Below, piece after piece: positions 1 through 6,236 of a stretch of DNA of 47,298 bases. The notes under the pieces are model-generated. The model saw only the letters and a program-made list of their open reading frames with translations. It was not told the DNA's origin and ran no database searches. The stretch is from an uncultured Monoglobus sp. (GTDB lineage Bacteria; Bacillota; Clostridia; Monoglobales; Monoglobaceae): contig CANQKC010000020.1 of NCBI GenBank assembly GCA_947624305.1, forward strand, positions 1 through 47,298, read 5' to 3'. Position 1 is the stretch's first letter; the number at the start of each line of letters is the position of its first letter. The position numbers were made by a program, and so were the translations under genes.

Positions 1-474
1 GTTTGTGACTTTACATATATTCGGGTTGCCGGAAGGTTTTGTTATGTATGTGCAATTTTAGATCTGTACTCAAGAAAAGTTATAGCTTACAAGGTGTCTA
101 ATCATATTGATACACAACTGGCTATAGATACGCTTAACTTGGCTTTAGTTTCAAGAGATACGCATGCCGGTCTGATATTTCATACCGACAGAGGCTCTCA
201 ATTTACCTCTGCGGCTTTCAGACAGTATCTTGACACAATGAATATTGTGCAGTCATTTTCCGCAAAAGGACACCCTTACGATAACGCTGTTATGGAGTGC
301 TTCTTCAAATACTTGAAGAAAGAGGAAACCGACAGAAGAACATACCATAACATTACCGAACTTAAACAAAGCTTGTTCACTTACATAAATGGATTCTACA
401 ATTCTGTCAGACCGCACTCTCATAATGGCGGTTTGACACCAAATCAGAAAGAGGCGATGTTTATGTGTGTATAA
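1..474 (+). CDS. IS3-family transposase (OrfB-type integrase), 3' part
   Basis: DDE recombinase that would catalyse transposition of an IS3-family (IS150-like) insertion sequence. The frame is open from base 1, so the start lies upstream of the window. The integrase-core signatures are present: DFTYI with the first Asp at residue 3 of the fragment, HTDRGSQF with the second Asp, and NAVMECFFKYLKKE with the catalytic Glu in MEC. The usual C-terminal HNGGLTP block follows. Only the last 157 residues are visible, about the C-terminal half of an OrfB. Family assignment is secure; whether the copy is intact cannot be judged. Confidence 0.93.
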   Translation, partial: VCDFTYIRVAGRFCYVCAILDLYSRKVIAYKVSNHIDTQLAIDTLNLALVSRDTHAGLIFHTDRGSQFTSAAFRQYLDTMNIVQSFSAKGHPYDNAVMECFFKYLKKEETDRRTYHNITELKQSLFTYINGFYNSVRPHSHNGGLTPNQKEAMFMCV

Positions 475-489
475 TTCTTCGCTTTTTTC

Positions 490-514
490 TGTCTACTTTA
501 TTGACATTAATCCA
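490..514. repeat. Probable right terminal inverted repeat of the IS3-family element
   Basis: Sixteen bases after the transposase stop lies a 25-base stretch beginning TGTCTACTTTATTGACATT and ending in CCA, resembling the ends of clostridial IS3 elements. The matching left end is outside the window, so the boundary is inference. Confidence 0.5.
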
Positions 515-612
515 GCGCTGTATTTCATGTCCTTTGCTAAGCATTTCGCTAAGCATTTCGATTTCCTCCGCCTTAAAATTTTATCTTACCTATATTTTAT
601 CATAAAATACAG

Positions 613-644
613 AAAAAGCCCAGTCTTTTCTGAGCTTTTTCTTC
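613..644 (+). terminator. Hairpin terminator after the IS
   Basis: AAAAAGCCCAG (613-623) pairs with CTGAGCTTTTT (630-640) across a 6-base loop with one C-A mismatch. The A-run and T-run on the two sides would let it work in both directions. Confidence 0.55.
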
Positions 645-660
645 CATTTTTCGACAGACT

Positions 661-780
661 GCGGGCGGATAATATCCGCCCCTACAATATTGGTGGCAAA
701 TGATACCGTCACGCCTGTAGGGGCGGCAATCTGCCGCCCGTTTCCTAGTCCCTAGTTCCTATTTCCTAGTACCTACGTTG
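661..780 (+). repeat. Family A palindromic intergenic repeat, copy 1, with CTAGT-type tail
   Basis: The unit opens with the perfect palindrome GGGCGGATAATATCCGCCC and closes with GGGCGGCAATCTGCCGCCC. The inner segments CCCCTACA and TGTAGGGG also pair, so the whole unit can fold into one long branched hairpin. It is followed by short degenerate CTAGT/CCTAGT repeats ending in CTACGTTG, directly beside the stop codon of the SPFH gene. Other copies lie at 2016, 10791, 13767 and 18119. Confidence 0.8.
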
Positions 781-1788
781 TTAAACCGTTTCGGTACCGC
801 ATTCGGAGCAATATTTGCCGGTCACCATTTTGCGGCATTTGGGGCAGAACCTGTCGCCCGCGGGGGCCGCCTGTTGTTGAGGCGCGGACTGTTGAGTCGC
901 CGCGTTCTGCTGGTTCATCCGGTTCATTTGCTGTGTCATCTGCTGTGCCATAGCGAGGCCCATTCCCATCTGCGCGCCCGCCGCCGCGACGTTGCCGCCA
1001 GCGTTCGGGTTGTTCATGCTGTTCGCCATCTGAACAGCCGCGTAGTTTGAGATATTGTTGCCGACGAACGAGGTCGCCGCGACCTGCTCGGCCACCTTCA
1101 TAACATCCTCGGGATAGTTTACGTCGGCAATCGTGAGATCGACCGTGTCCATGCCGAACGAGCGCGTAATTCCGTTGAGCTGCGAGCATATCTCGTTGCC
1201 GATCTCAAGGCTGTTCGCCTGGATGTTGATCAGCGCGTTTGTCGTGATGTTGCTCTGGCCTTTGAGGATCGACTCCGCGATCACCGCGTTGAGCTTGCCC
1301 ATGATACGCTCCGAGATGTCGTCGATCGTGAAGTCGTCCTTAACGCCCGCGATCGACGCGATGAAGCCCTTGACCGCCTCGGCGTCGTTCGAGAATTTGA
1401 CCACGACGTTTCCGTTCATTCCGACCGGTATGCCCGTGGGAACCTCGGCTGTGGGGATCATGATCCTCTGGCGGGTGCCCCAGTTGACAAGCACCTGCTT
1501 TGTATTGATGAAGTAAACCTCGGCCCTCATGCCGGTGTCGCCGAAGAGGTGGAGCCAGCCCTTGAGCGTGCCGAGAAACGGAATAATATCGCTCTCGATG
1601 TCGAAGTTTCCCTCTTTTTCAAACACGGCGGTCTCCACGCCGTCGGCGTAGAAAATTGCCTTCTGTCCGGGCCGCACGATAAGGTGTGAGCCCTTTTTGA
1701 TTTCTTTCGCGGGCCACTTATAGCAAAGAACGTCGGATCGCGACTCATCCCATTCAATAGTGTCTCTGCCCTGTCCAAACCAAGCCAT
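781..1788 (-). CDS. SPFH-domain protein with C-terminal zinc ribbon (YdjI-like)
   Basis: A 335-residue member of the SPFH/virion-core-like family, related to B. subtilis YdjI. SPFH proteins form oligomeric membrane-associated scaffolds; the precise role of this subgroup is not established. The N-terminal two thirds is the SPFH region. An Ala/Met/Gln/Asn-rich linker follows from about residue 245 to 310. The C-terminus carries a zinc ribbon with two CxxC pairs (CPKC and CSEC). No transmembrane segment is apparent. The start has a GAGG Shine-Dalgarno 8 bases upstream. It sits upstream (in its own direction) of nothing recognisable and downstream of the zinc-ribbon membrane gene at 2500-3774, separated by 711 bases of repeats; the two gene types are neighbours in Bacillus as ydjG-ydjH-ydjI, and the TPM-domain gene ydjH is missing here. 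Confidence 0.85.
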   Translation of the reverse strand: MAWFGQGRDTIEWDESRSDVLCYKWPAKEIKKGSHLIVRPGQKAIFYADGVETAVFEKEGNFDIESDIIPFLGTLKGWLHLFGDTGMRAEVYFINTKQVLVNWGTRQRIMIPTAEVPTGIPVGMNGNVVVKFSNDAEAVKGFIASIAGVKDDFTIDDISERIMGKLNAVIAESILKGQSNITTNALINIQANSLEIGNEICSQLNGITRSFGMDTVDLTIADVNYPEDVMKVAEQVAATSFVGNNISNYAAVQMANSMNNPNAGGNVAAAGAQMGMGLAMAQQMTQQMNRMNQQNAATQQSAPQQQAAPAGDRFCPKCRKMVTGKYCSECGTETV

Positions 1789-2499
1789 AATTAATTCCTC
1801 ACTTTCTATGTTTATTTTAATTTGATTTCGTGTGTGGTTAACGCGCCGCAGGCGCTATCGCTACGCCTACACCTCATCCGACCGGTCGCACAATGTGCGA
1901 CCGCCCACCTTCCCCTCAAGGGGAAGGCATTGCGCCCGAGGCTTCCCCTTGAGGGGAAGCTGTCAGCGGCTTGCCGCTGACTGATGAGGTGTCCTAACGG
2001 ATATGGTGAGGCACTGCGGGCGGATAATATCCGCCCCTACAATATTGGTGGCAAATGATGCCGTCACGCTTGCCTCGCCTTCCTTCAGGAGGGAGAGGTG
2101 GCGCCGAAGGCGACGGAGAGGGAGGCGAACCAACGTAGGGAAATAACTCCCTCTCAGTCTGCTTCGCAGACAGCTCTCCCCCTTAAAAGGGGGCGAGCCT
2201 AGCGGGACGTCGAGGGCGCATGTCCGCTCACGTTAATGATTTGTGGCCTCGTTTATACGAGAAAACGGAATACGGTTGTGCAACGCACCCGTTAACGCGG
2301 CTCCGGCCGCAGCCGTCCCATACGACCAAATTACACAAAACACTGTGTTAACAGCTCCCTCCGGGAGGGAGCTGTCTGCGGCTTGTCCGCAGACTGAGGG
2401 AGATCGGCGCGCTTACCATATATTCGCCCAATAATACTCCTTCCACCGCTATCGCGGTCCCCCTCCCTCAAAGAGGGAGGTGTTTACGATTACGGCAGC
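1789..2499. repeat. 711-base gene-free mosaic of palindromic repeats
   Basis: No gene is supported here. The block holds a TTCCCCTTGAGGGGAAG type inverted repeat (about 1910-1990), a second family A copy (2016-2070), a CTCCCTC / GAGGGAG family (2085-2200 and 2353-2404), and a minus-strand copy of family B (2219-2311). A CAACGTAG motif at about 2131 is the reverse complement of the CTACGTTG edge seen at other blocks. Short open frames such as 2243-2434 run through repeats and are not credible genes. Confidence 0.75.
2219..2311 (-). repeat. Family B dispersed repeat, minus-strand copy
   Basis: Reading the minus strand gives GGCCGGAGCCGCG, GGTGCGT, TATTCCGTTTT, ATTAACG and GCGGACATG in order. 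The same series occurs on the plus strand at 10591-10680 and 18245-18334. A copy in the opposite orientation shows that it behaves as a discrete dispersed unit. Confidence 0.75.
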
Positions 2500-3774
2500 C
2501 TAATTAATTACTACGCCATATCCATTGTAATTATTGTAATTACCATAACCGCCGTAATCATCATAATAGTCGTAGCTGTCGTAGTAGCCGCCGTTGTTAT
2601 AATCCGGTTCGGGCGCGTTATCGTCTTTCAGCGTTGACATATCCCACGCGAAGAACAGGGCGACAAGCAGCGCGGCGATCAGCGCGGCAATGGCGATCTT
2701 GACCGGGCTGTAGGGCCGCTCGCCGCTGACGTTTCCGGTGTCGCCGTTTATTGCGTAGGTGTAGTTCTTTTTATTGTATGTGAAATTTGACGTCCAGACC
2801 GGAACCAAAATCTGCTTGTATCCCGGATTGCCGTAATCGGCGCTGATCCTCGTCACGTTGGCGGTGCTGAAGCCCTGCGCGATAATCGAGTTCTGCGCCC
2901 TCGCCCTGAGCTCAGCCTCGACCGAGCTTTTGACTCTCGAAAATCCCTCGACCGCCGAGAACGCGTAATGCTCGGAACTGACGCCCGAAAGGAAGGCGGG
3001 GGAATACGGATAGCTTCCGCTCTGGGTGTTAAACGGCATAACGCCGCTTAATGCCTTTAAATTCGAGTCGCTGCCCGCGAACACGGGCACGTCGTCAAGG
3101 CGCTCGCTGACCGTGCCGCTGACCGGGAACCATTCGGTCCTCGTGCGGACGCCGTTCTTGCCGCCGCCGACCGTCACGATCCTGCCGCCCATTCCCGAAT
3201 ATGTCGCGGTGACGTCAAGGTCATACGTCCATATCGGAATATAGATCGGCTCAAGCTTACCCGACTGATAGGCGAGCTTGAGCTTGCTCGGCGCGAACCA
3301 GCGGTGGCCGATCCACTGCTTAAAGCGCGCCTTCGCGTCGTCCTCGTCGATCGCGAACGGCACAACGCCGTCGGGCGGAATGCCGAAGGCCTGCCTTTTC
3401 GCGTCCACCTGCGAGGAACCGCACATCGGGCACACGGCCGCGGTCCGGTTGCTTTCAAACTCAATGACGCTGCCGCAGGTCCTGCAGTAGATGACCCGCC
3501 GCGCGTTTGTCGGCGCGTTAATGTCGTCAAGGTTGTCGCTCGTGCTTGCGATCGAGGCACCCGTCAGCTCGTCCTCGCGCTTCCGGTATTCCGAAAGCGG
3601 GTGCTCAAGCACCTTACTGTTGTCGGTGTCAAGCTCGCCGGGCGTGCCGCATGACGAGCACATGAACTGCCTTTTTCTTATGTTCCATTTCATAATGCCG
3701 CCGCAGTTTTCGCATTTATAATTCTGAATTTCGGGCTCTCTGTCAGCCGCGGCCAAATTTGAGGTTTCGCTCAT
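2500..3774 (-). CDS. Zinc-ribbon membrane protein (YdjG-like)
   Basis: A 424-residue protein of unknown function resembling B. subtilis YdjG. Two N-terminal zinc ribbons are visible: YKCENCGG paired with FMCSSCG, and IYCRTCG paired with AVCPMCGSS. The middle is a soluble domain with many Tyr/Trp. One transmembrane segment (VKIAIAALIAALLVALFFAW) lies near residue 365, and the last 40 residues are a Tyr/Asn/Gly-rich low-complexity tail. The open frame extends five codons further upstream, but an AGGGG Shine-Dalgarno overlaps those codons and lies 7 bases before the ATG at 3774, so this start is preferred. Its downstream neighbour in the same direction is the SPFH gene, which suggests a shared envelope role; that is inference. 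Confidence 0.8.
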   Translation of the reverse strand: MSETSNLAAADREPEIQNYKCENCGGIMKWNIRKRQFMCSSCGTPGELDTDNSKVLEHPLSEYRKREDELTGASIASTSDNLDDINAPTNARRVIYCRTCGSVIEFESNRTAAVCPMCGSSQVDAKRQAFGIPPDGVVPFAIDEDDAKARFKQWIGHRWFAPSKLKLAYQSGKLEPIYIPIWTYDLDVTATYSGMGGRIVTVGGGKNGVRTRTEWFPVSGTVSERLDDVPVFAGSDSNLKALSGVMPFNTQSGSYPYSPAFLSGVSSEHYAFSAVEGFSRVKSSVEAELRARAQNSIIAQGFSTANVTRISADYGNPGYKQILVPVWTSNFTYNKKNYTYAINGDTGNVSGERPYSPVKIAIAALIAALLVALFFAWDMSTLKDDNAPEPDYNNGGYYDSYDYYDDYGGYGNYNNYNGYGVVIN

Positions 3775-3842
3775 AAAATCACCCCTCATTAAATATATTC
3801 TACTATAATATCATTTTAATGTCAATAAATTTAAAAAAATGC

Positions 3843-3871
3843 TTGCATTATGTCGAATTTGGTGATATAAT
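3843..3871 (+). promoter_or_regulatory. Promoter of the glycine riboswitch / symporter unit
   Basis: TTGCAT, 17 bases, then TATAAT at 3866-3871 with an extended -10 (TGA before it). It lies about 20 bases before the riboswitch. Confidence 0.7.
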
Positions 3872-3892
3872 AAACAAAATGTCGCGTTTGAA

Positions 3893-3985
3893 AATCACGC
3901 GGCGCTCCGGAGAAACCCGCGCGCGGGGGCCGAAGGTGTACGGCGAAAGCCAATCTCTCAGGCAAAAGGACGGAGGTATTTCAGC
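3893..3985 (+). ncRNA. Glycine riboswitch (single aptamer)
   Basis: The conserved core of the gcvT-type glycine aptamer is readable: CTCCGGAGAAACC at 3905-3917, GGCCGAAGGTG near 3928, and AATCTCTCAGGCAAAAGGAC at 3952-3971 followed by GGAGG that closes P1 with CTCC. Only one aptamer is present. The palindrome CAGCCGCGGCTG just after it (3982-3993) may be the small 'ghost' stem that stabilises singlet aptamers. It precedes a terminator (4016-4050) and an AGCS-family amino-acid symporter, a well-known target class for this riboswitch. Glycine binding would control read-through into the transporter; whether it acts as an on or off switch is not visible. Confidence 0.93.
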
Positions 3986-4015
3986 CGCGGCTGTTATATT
4001 TTTCACGTTTTGTTT

Positions 4016-4050
4016 GAGCTAAAATCCTTGTGATTTCGGCTCTTTTTGTT
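4016..4050 (+). terminator. Expression-platform terminator of the glycine riboswitch
   Basis: GAGCTAAAATC (4016-4026) pairs with GATTTCGGCTC (4032-4042) with one mismatch and a 5-base loop, followed by TTTTTGTT. It lies between the aptamer and the symporter start, as expected for transcriptional control. Confidence 0.8.
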
Positions 4051-4091
4051 ATGTAAAAATATAATTTTATCATAAAACGGGGGAAGTTATT

Positions 4092-5591
4092 ATGGACAAT
4101 TTTCTGAGCGTTGTTGAAAAGGTCAACAACGCGGTAAACGGCGTTGTGTGGGGCTGGCCCGCGCTTATCCTGCTGGCGTTTGTGGGCGTTCTTATGACGT
4201 GCCTGACAAAGCTTTTCCAGCTTACCCACATCGGCCACTGGTTCAAGAACACGATCGGCGCGATCTTTGGCGACAAGCACGTCACCAAGCACACAAAAGA
4301 CAAGTCGATCTCGCAGTTCCAGAGCCTCTGCACAGCTCTCGCGGCCACGGTCGGCACGGGCAACATTGCGGGTGTCGCCTCGGCAATCGTTATCGGAGGC
4401 CCCGGCGCGGTGTTCTGGATGTGGCTGATCGCGTTTTTCGGAATGATGACCAACTATTCCGAGAACGTGCTGGGTATTCTTTACAGAATAAAGAACCGCG
4501 ACGGCGAGTGGAGCGGCGGCGCTATGTACTACCTGCGCGACGGACTCGGCTCAAAGCCGCACTGCAAATACATAGGCGCGGTGCTGGCGGTGCTGTTCAG
4601 CTGCTTCTGCATGCTGGCGTCGTTCGGCATCGGCAACATGACGCAGGTCAACACGATAACCACCAACATGCAGTCAGCGTTTAACATTCCGAGGATCGTT
4701 ACAGGCATCGTCGTCATGGTTCTCGCGGGGTTGGTTATAATCGGCGGAATTAAGAGGATCGCCGCCGTTACCGAAAAGATAGTTCCGGTCATGGTCGTGC
4801 TCTATTTCATCGGCACTATCGCGATCTGCGTGATCCACATCGAAAAGTTCGGCGCTGTTTTCTCGTCGATCTTCAGATGCGCGTTCTCGATGAAGGCCGC
4901 CGCGGGCGGCGGAGTCGGCGCGGGAATTGCCATGGCGATACAGATGGGCATGAAGCGCGGCGTGTTCTCCAACGAGGCGGGCCTCGGCTCGTCGGTAATG
5001 GTTCACTCGAGCTCCAACGTCAAGGAGCCCATTCGTCAGGGAATGTGGGGAATATTCGAAGTTTTCGCCGACACGATCGTTGTCTGCACCCTCACCGCGT
5101 TCTCGATACTCTCGTCCGGTCTGTTCGATCTTGAGGCGGGCGTTCCTGTCGGCGAGATCGCCAACACCGGCGACCTTGTGGGCAACATATTCGGAAACAC
5201 GTTCGGCCCCGTCGGCTCGGGATTTATCGCGCTCGCGATGCTGCTGTTCGCGTTCTCGACCGTGCTCGGCTGGAGCCATTACGGCACCAAGGCCTGCGAG
5301 TTCCTGTTCGGCACCGGCTCGACCCTGCCATACAGAATAATATTTGTTATCGCGATCCTCGGCGGAGCGACCATGGGAGAGAACCTCGCGTGGCAGCTCT
5401 CCGACACGTTCAACGGACTGATGATGCTCCCGAACCTTATCGGAGTGCTCGTGCTATCGCCGCTTGTCTATAAATGCACAAAGAATTACTGCGACAGACA
5501 TTTCAGGCACCTCGACGTGACGCCAATGCTCTCAATGGACCCGAAGATACAGGCCGAAAACGAGGAAGCCGTCCGAAACGGCAGCGAGTAA
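4092..5591 (+). CDS. Na+:alanine/glycine symporter, AGCS family
   Basis: A 499-residue polytopic membrane protein that should import alanine or glycine with sodium. Family features are clear: GWPALILLAFVGV in the first membrane segment, ATVGTGNIAGVASAI near residue 85, GGAMYYLRDGLG, and the block FSNEAGLGSSVMVHS near residue 292. About ten or eleven hydrophobic segments are visible and the length is typical. The ATG at 4092 has a GGGGGAAG ribosome site. The glycine riboswitch directly upstream makes glycine the likely regulating ligand and probably a substrate. A hairpin terminator follows at 5621, so the gene is a single-gene unit. Confidence 0.93.
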   Translation: MDNFLSVVEKVNNAVNGVVWGWPALILLAFVGVLMTCLTKLFQLTHIGHWFKNTIGAIFGDKHVTKHTKDKSISQFQSLCTALAATVGTGNIAGVASAIVIGGPGAVFWMWLIAFFGMMTNYSENVLGILYRIKNRDGEWSGGAMYYLRDGLGSKPHCKYIGAVLAVLFSCFCMLASFGIGNMTQVNTITTNMQSAFNIPRIVTGIVVMVLAGLVIIGGIKRIAAVTEKIVPVMVVLYFIGTIAICVIHIEKFGAVFSSIFRCAFSMKAAAGGGVGAGIAMAIQMGMKRGVFSNEAGLGSSVMVHSSSNVKEPIRQGMWGIFEVFADTIVVCTLTAFSILSSGLFDLEAGVPVGEIANTGDLVGNIFGNTFGPVGSGFIALAMLLFAFSTVLGWSHYGTKACEFLFGTGSTLPYRIIFVIAILGGATMGENLAWQLSDTFNGLMMLPNLIGVLVLSPLVYKCTKNYCDRHFRHLDVTPMLSMDPKIQAENEEAVRNGSE

Positions 5592-5620
5592 ATTAAAACG
5601 GTAATTTTTTAAATTTTGCG

Positions 5621-5651
5621 GCGGCATAGTTTAGGCTGTGCCGCTTTTTTT
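5621..5651 (+). terminator. Terminator after the symporter gene
   Basis: GCGGCATAG pairs perfectly (one G-U) with CTGTGCCGC around a 6-base loop, followed by seven T. Confidence 0.9.
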
Positions 5652-5705
5652 GATTAATAACAGCGGGTATAACGTAGGGCGGCAACATATGATTTAAGAA
5701 AAAAC

Positions 5706-5734
5706 TTGACAAAAGCAAAATAATAATATATAAT
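5706..5734 (+). promoter_or_regulatory. Consensus promoter of a small RNA
   Basis: TTGACA (5706-5711), 17 bases, TATAAT (5729-5734): a full-consensus promoter with no protein gene on its strand before the terminator about 100 bases downstream. Confidence 0.85.
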
Positions 5735-5740
5735 AATCGT

Positions 5741-5841
5741 AGAAAGAGAAACGGCAGAGCGTAAAAACGGTTTGGCCGCTTCAAGGATTAGTTATGACAA
5801 CTGCCCTGATCGGCTAAATTGGGCGGTTGTCCTTTTTTATT
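5741..5841 (+). ncRNA. Candidate antitoxin small RNA, about 100 nt
   Basis: The expected transcript starts about 7 bases after the consensus -10 and ends at a strong terminator: GACAACTGCCC (5796-5806) pairs in full (one G-U) with GGGCGGTTGTC (5821-5831), followed by CTTTTTTATT. It carries no credible reading frame. It converges on, and at its 3' end overlaps, the transcript of the 27-codon membrane-peptide gene on the other strand, the arrangement known for txpA/RatA and par-type loci. Its 5' half (5752-5783) also occurs as an inverted copy (5976-6010) inside the toxin leader. Function as an antitoxin is inference from architecture. Confidence 0.65.
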
Positions 5842-5920
5842 GCACCGATTGTGCAAAAATCGTAAAAATTACGATAATCACAAGCAATGCAACTAAAATT
5901 CTGAAAAAATATTTTTTCAT
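5837..5920 (-). CDS. 27-residue hydrophobic peptide, candidate type I toxin
   Basis: The frame reads MKKYFFRILVA followed by LLVIIVIFTIFAQSVQ and a stop: a short basic N-terminus and one membrane-spanning helix, like type I toxins (TxpA, BsrG, Fst), though I do not recognise this exact family. AGGAG lies 8 bases before the ATG. The leader is about 166 nt from a promoter at 6093-6121 and can hide the ribosome site: CCTTTCT in the leader pairs with AGAAAGG containing the Shine-Dalgarno, with an inner TAAACAC/GTGTTTA stem. The stop codon overlaps the terminator tail of the convergent small RNA. It is too short for ordinary gene callers. A harmless small membrane peptide is the alternative. Confidence 0.68.
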   Translation of the reverse strand: MKKYFFRILVALLVIIVIFTIFAQSVQ

Positions 5921-5930
5921 AAGCATCACT

Positions 5931-5973
5931 CCTTTCTTTAAGTCTTAAACACGATGTTAAGTGTTTAGAAAGG
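5931..5973 (-). promoter_or_regulatory. Leader hairpin covering the toxin ribosome site
   Basis: On the minus strand CCTTTCT (5973-5967) pairs with AGAAAGG (5937-5931), which includes part of the Shine-Dalgarno, and TAAACAC pairs with GTGTTTA inside. This would keep translation off until the structure opens. Confidence 0.6.
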
Positions 5974-6092
5974 AATGAAGCGGCCAACCGTCCTTACGTT
6001 TTGGCTCTGCCTTTTAGATAGGCATATTTTATTTATACCCAAATGTTTCTCCGCCCGGAATATTCCGCACTTGCAGTTTTACTGCCACATAT

Positions 6093-6121
6093 ATAATATC
6101 ATAATGCGACAAATATTGCAA
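6093..6121 (-). promoter_or_regulatory. Promoter of the candidate toxin mRNA
   Basis: On the minus strand: TTGCAA (6121-6116), 17 bases, TATTAT (6098-6093), with TGA before the -10 (extended -10). Confidence 0.65.
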
Positions 6122-6174
6122 GTTAAAAATCAGGATGATAATATCCGCCCGTTTGCGCGGCGCGTTTTTTTGTG

Positions 6175-6203
6175 TTGACTAAATTTTTGAATTTGAGTAT
6201 AAT
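6175..6203 (+). promoter_or_regulatory. mutS2 promoter
   Basis: TTGACT (6175-6180), 17 bases, TATAAT (6198-6203), 33 bases before the mutS2 ATG. Confidence 0.8.
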
Positions 6204-6236
6204 ATATTACATACTATACTTTTGGGAGAAAACTTT

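Larger units (their letters stand above)
5752..6010. repeat. Inverted repeat arms flanking the candidate toxin gene (5752-5783 and 5976-6010)
   Basis: The left arm reads GGCAGAG...CGTAA...ACGGTTTGGCCGCTTCA; the right arm, on the opposite strand, reads GGCAGAG...CGTAA...ACGGTTGGCCGCTTCA with a small insertion. The small RNA and the toxin leader therefore share this segment, and a long toxin mRNA could pair its leader with its own 3' end. The arms might also mark the ends of a mobile unit. Confidence 0.75.

Noticed and set aside
467..703. 78-codon plus-strand frame after the transposase
   Set aside because: Runs through the IS end, a terminator and a family A repeat; no ribosome site or homology.
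2243..2434. 63-codon frame in the repeat block
   Set aside because: Composed of family B and palindromic repeats.
3819..4022. 67-codon plus-strand frame
   Set aside because: Lies across the glycine riboswitch, whose conserved RNA core explains the sequence.
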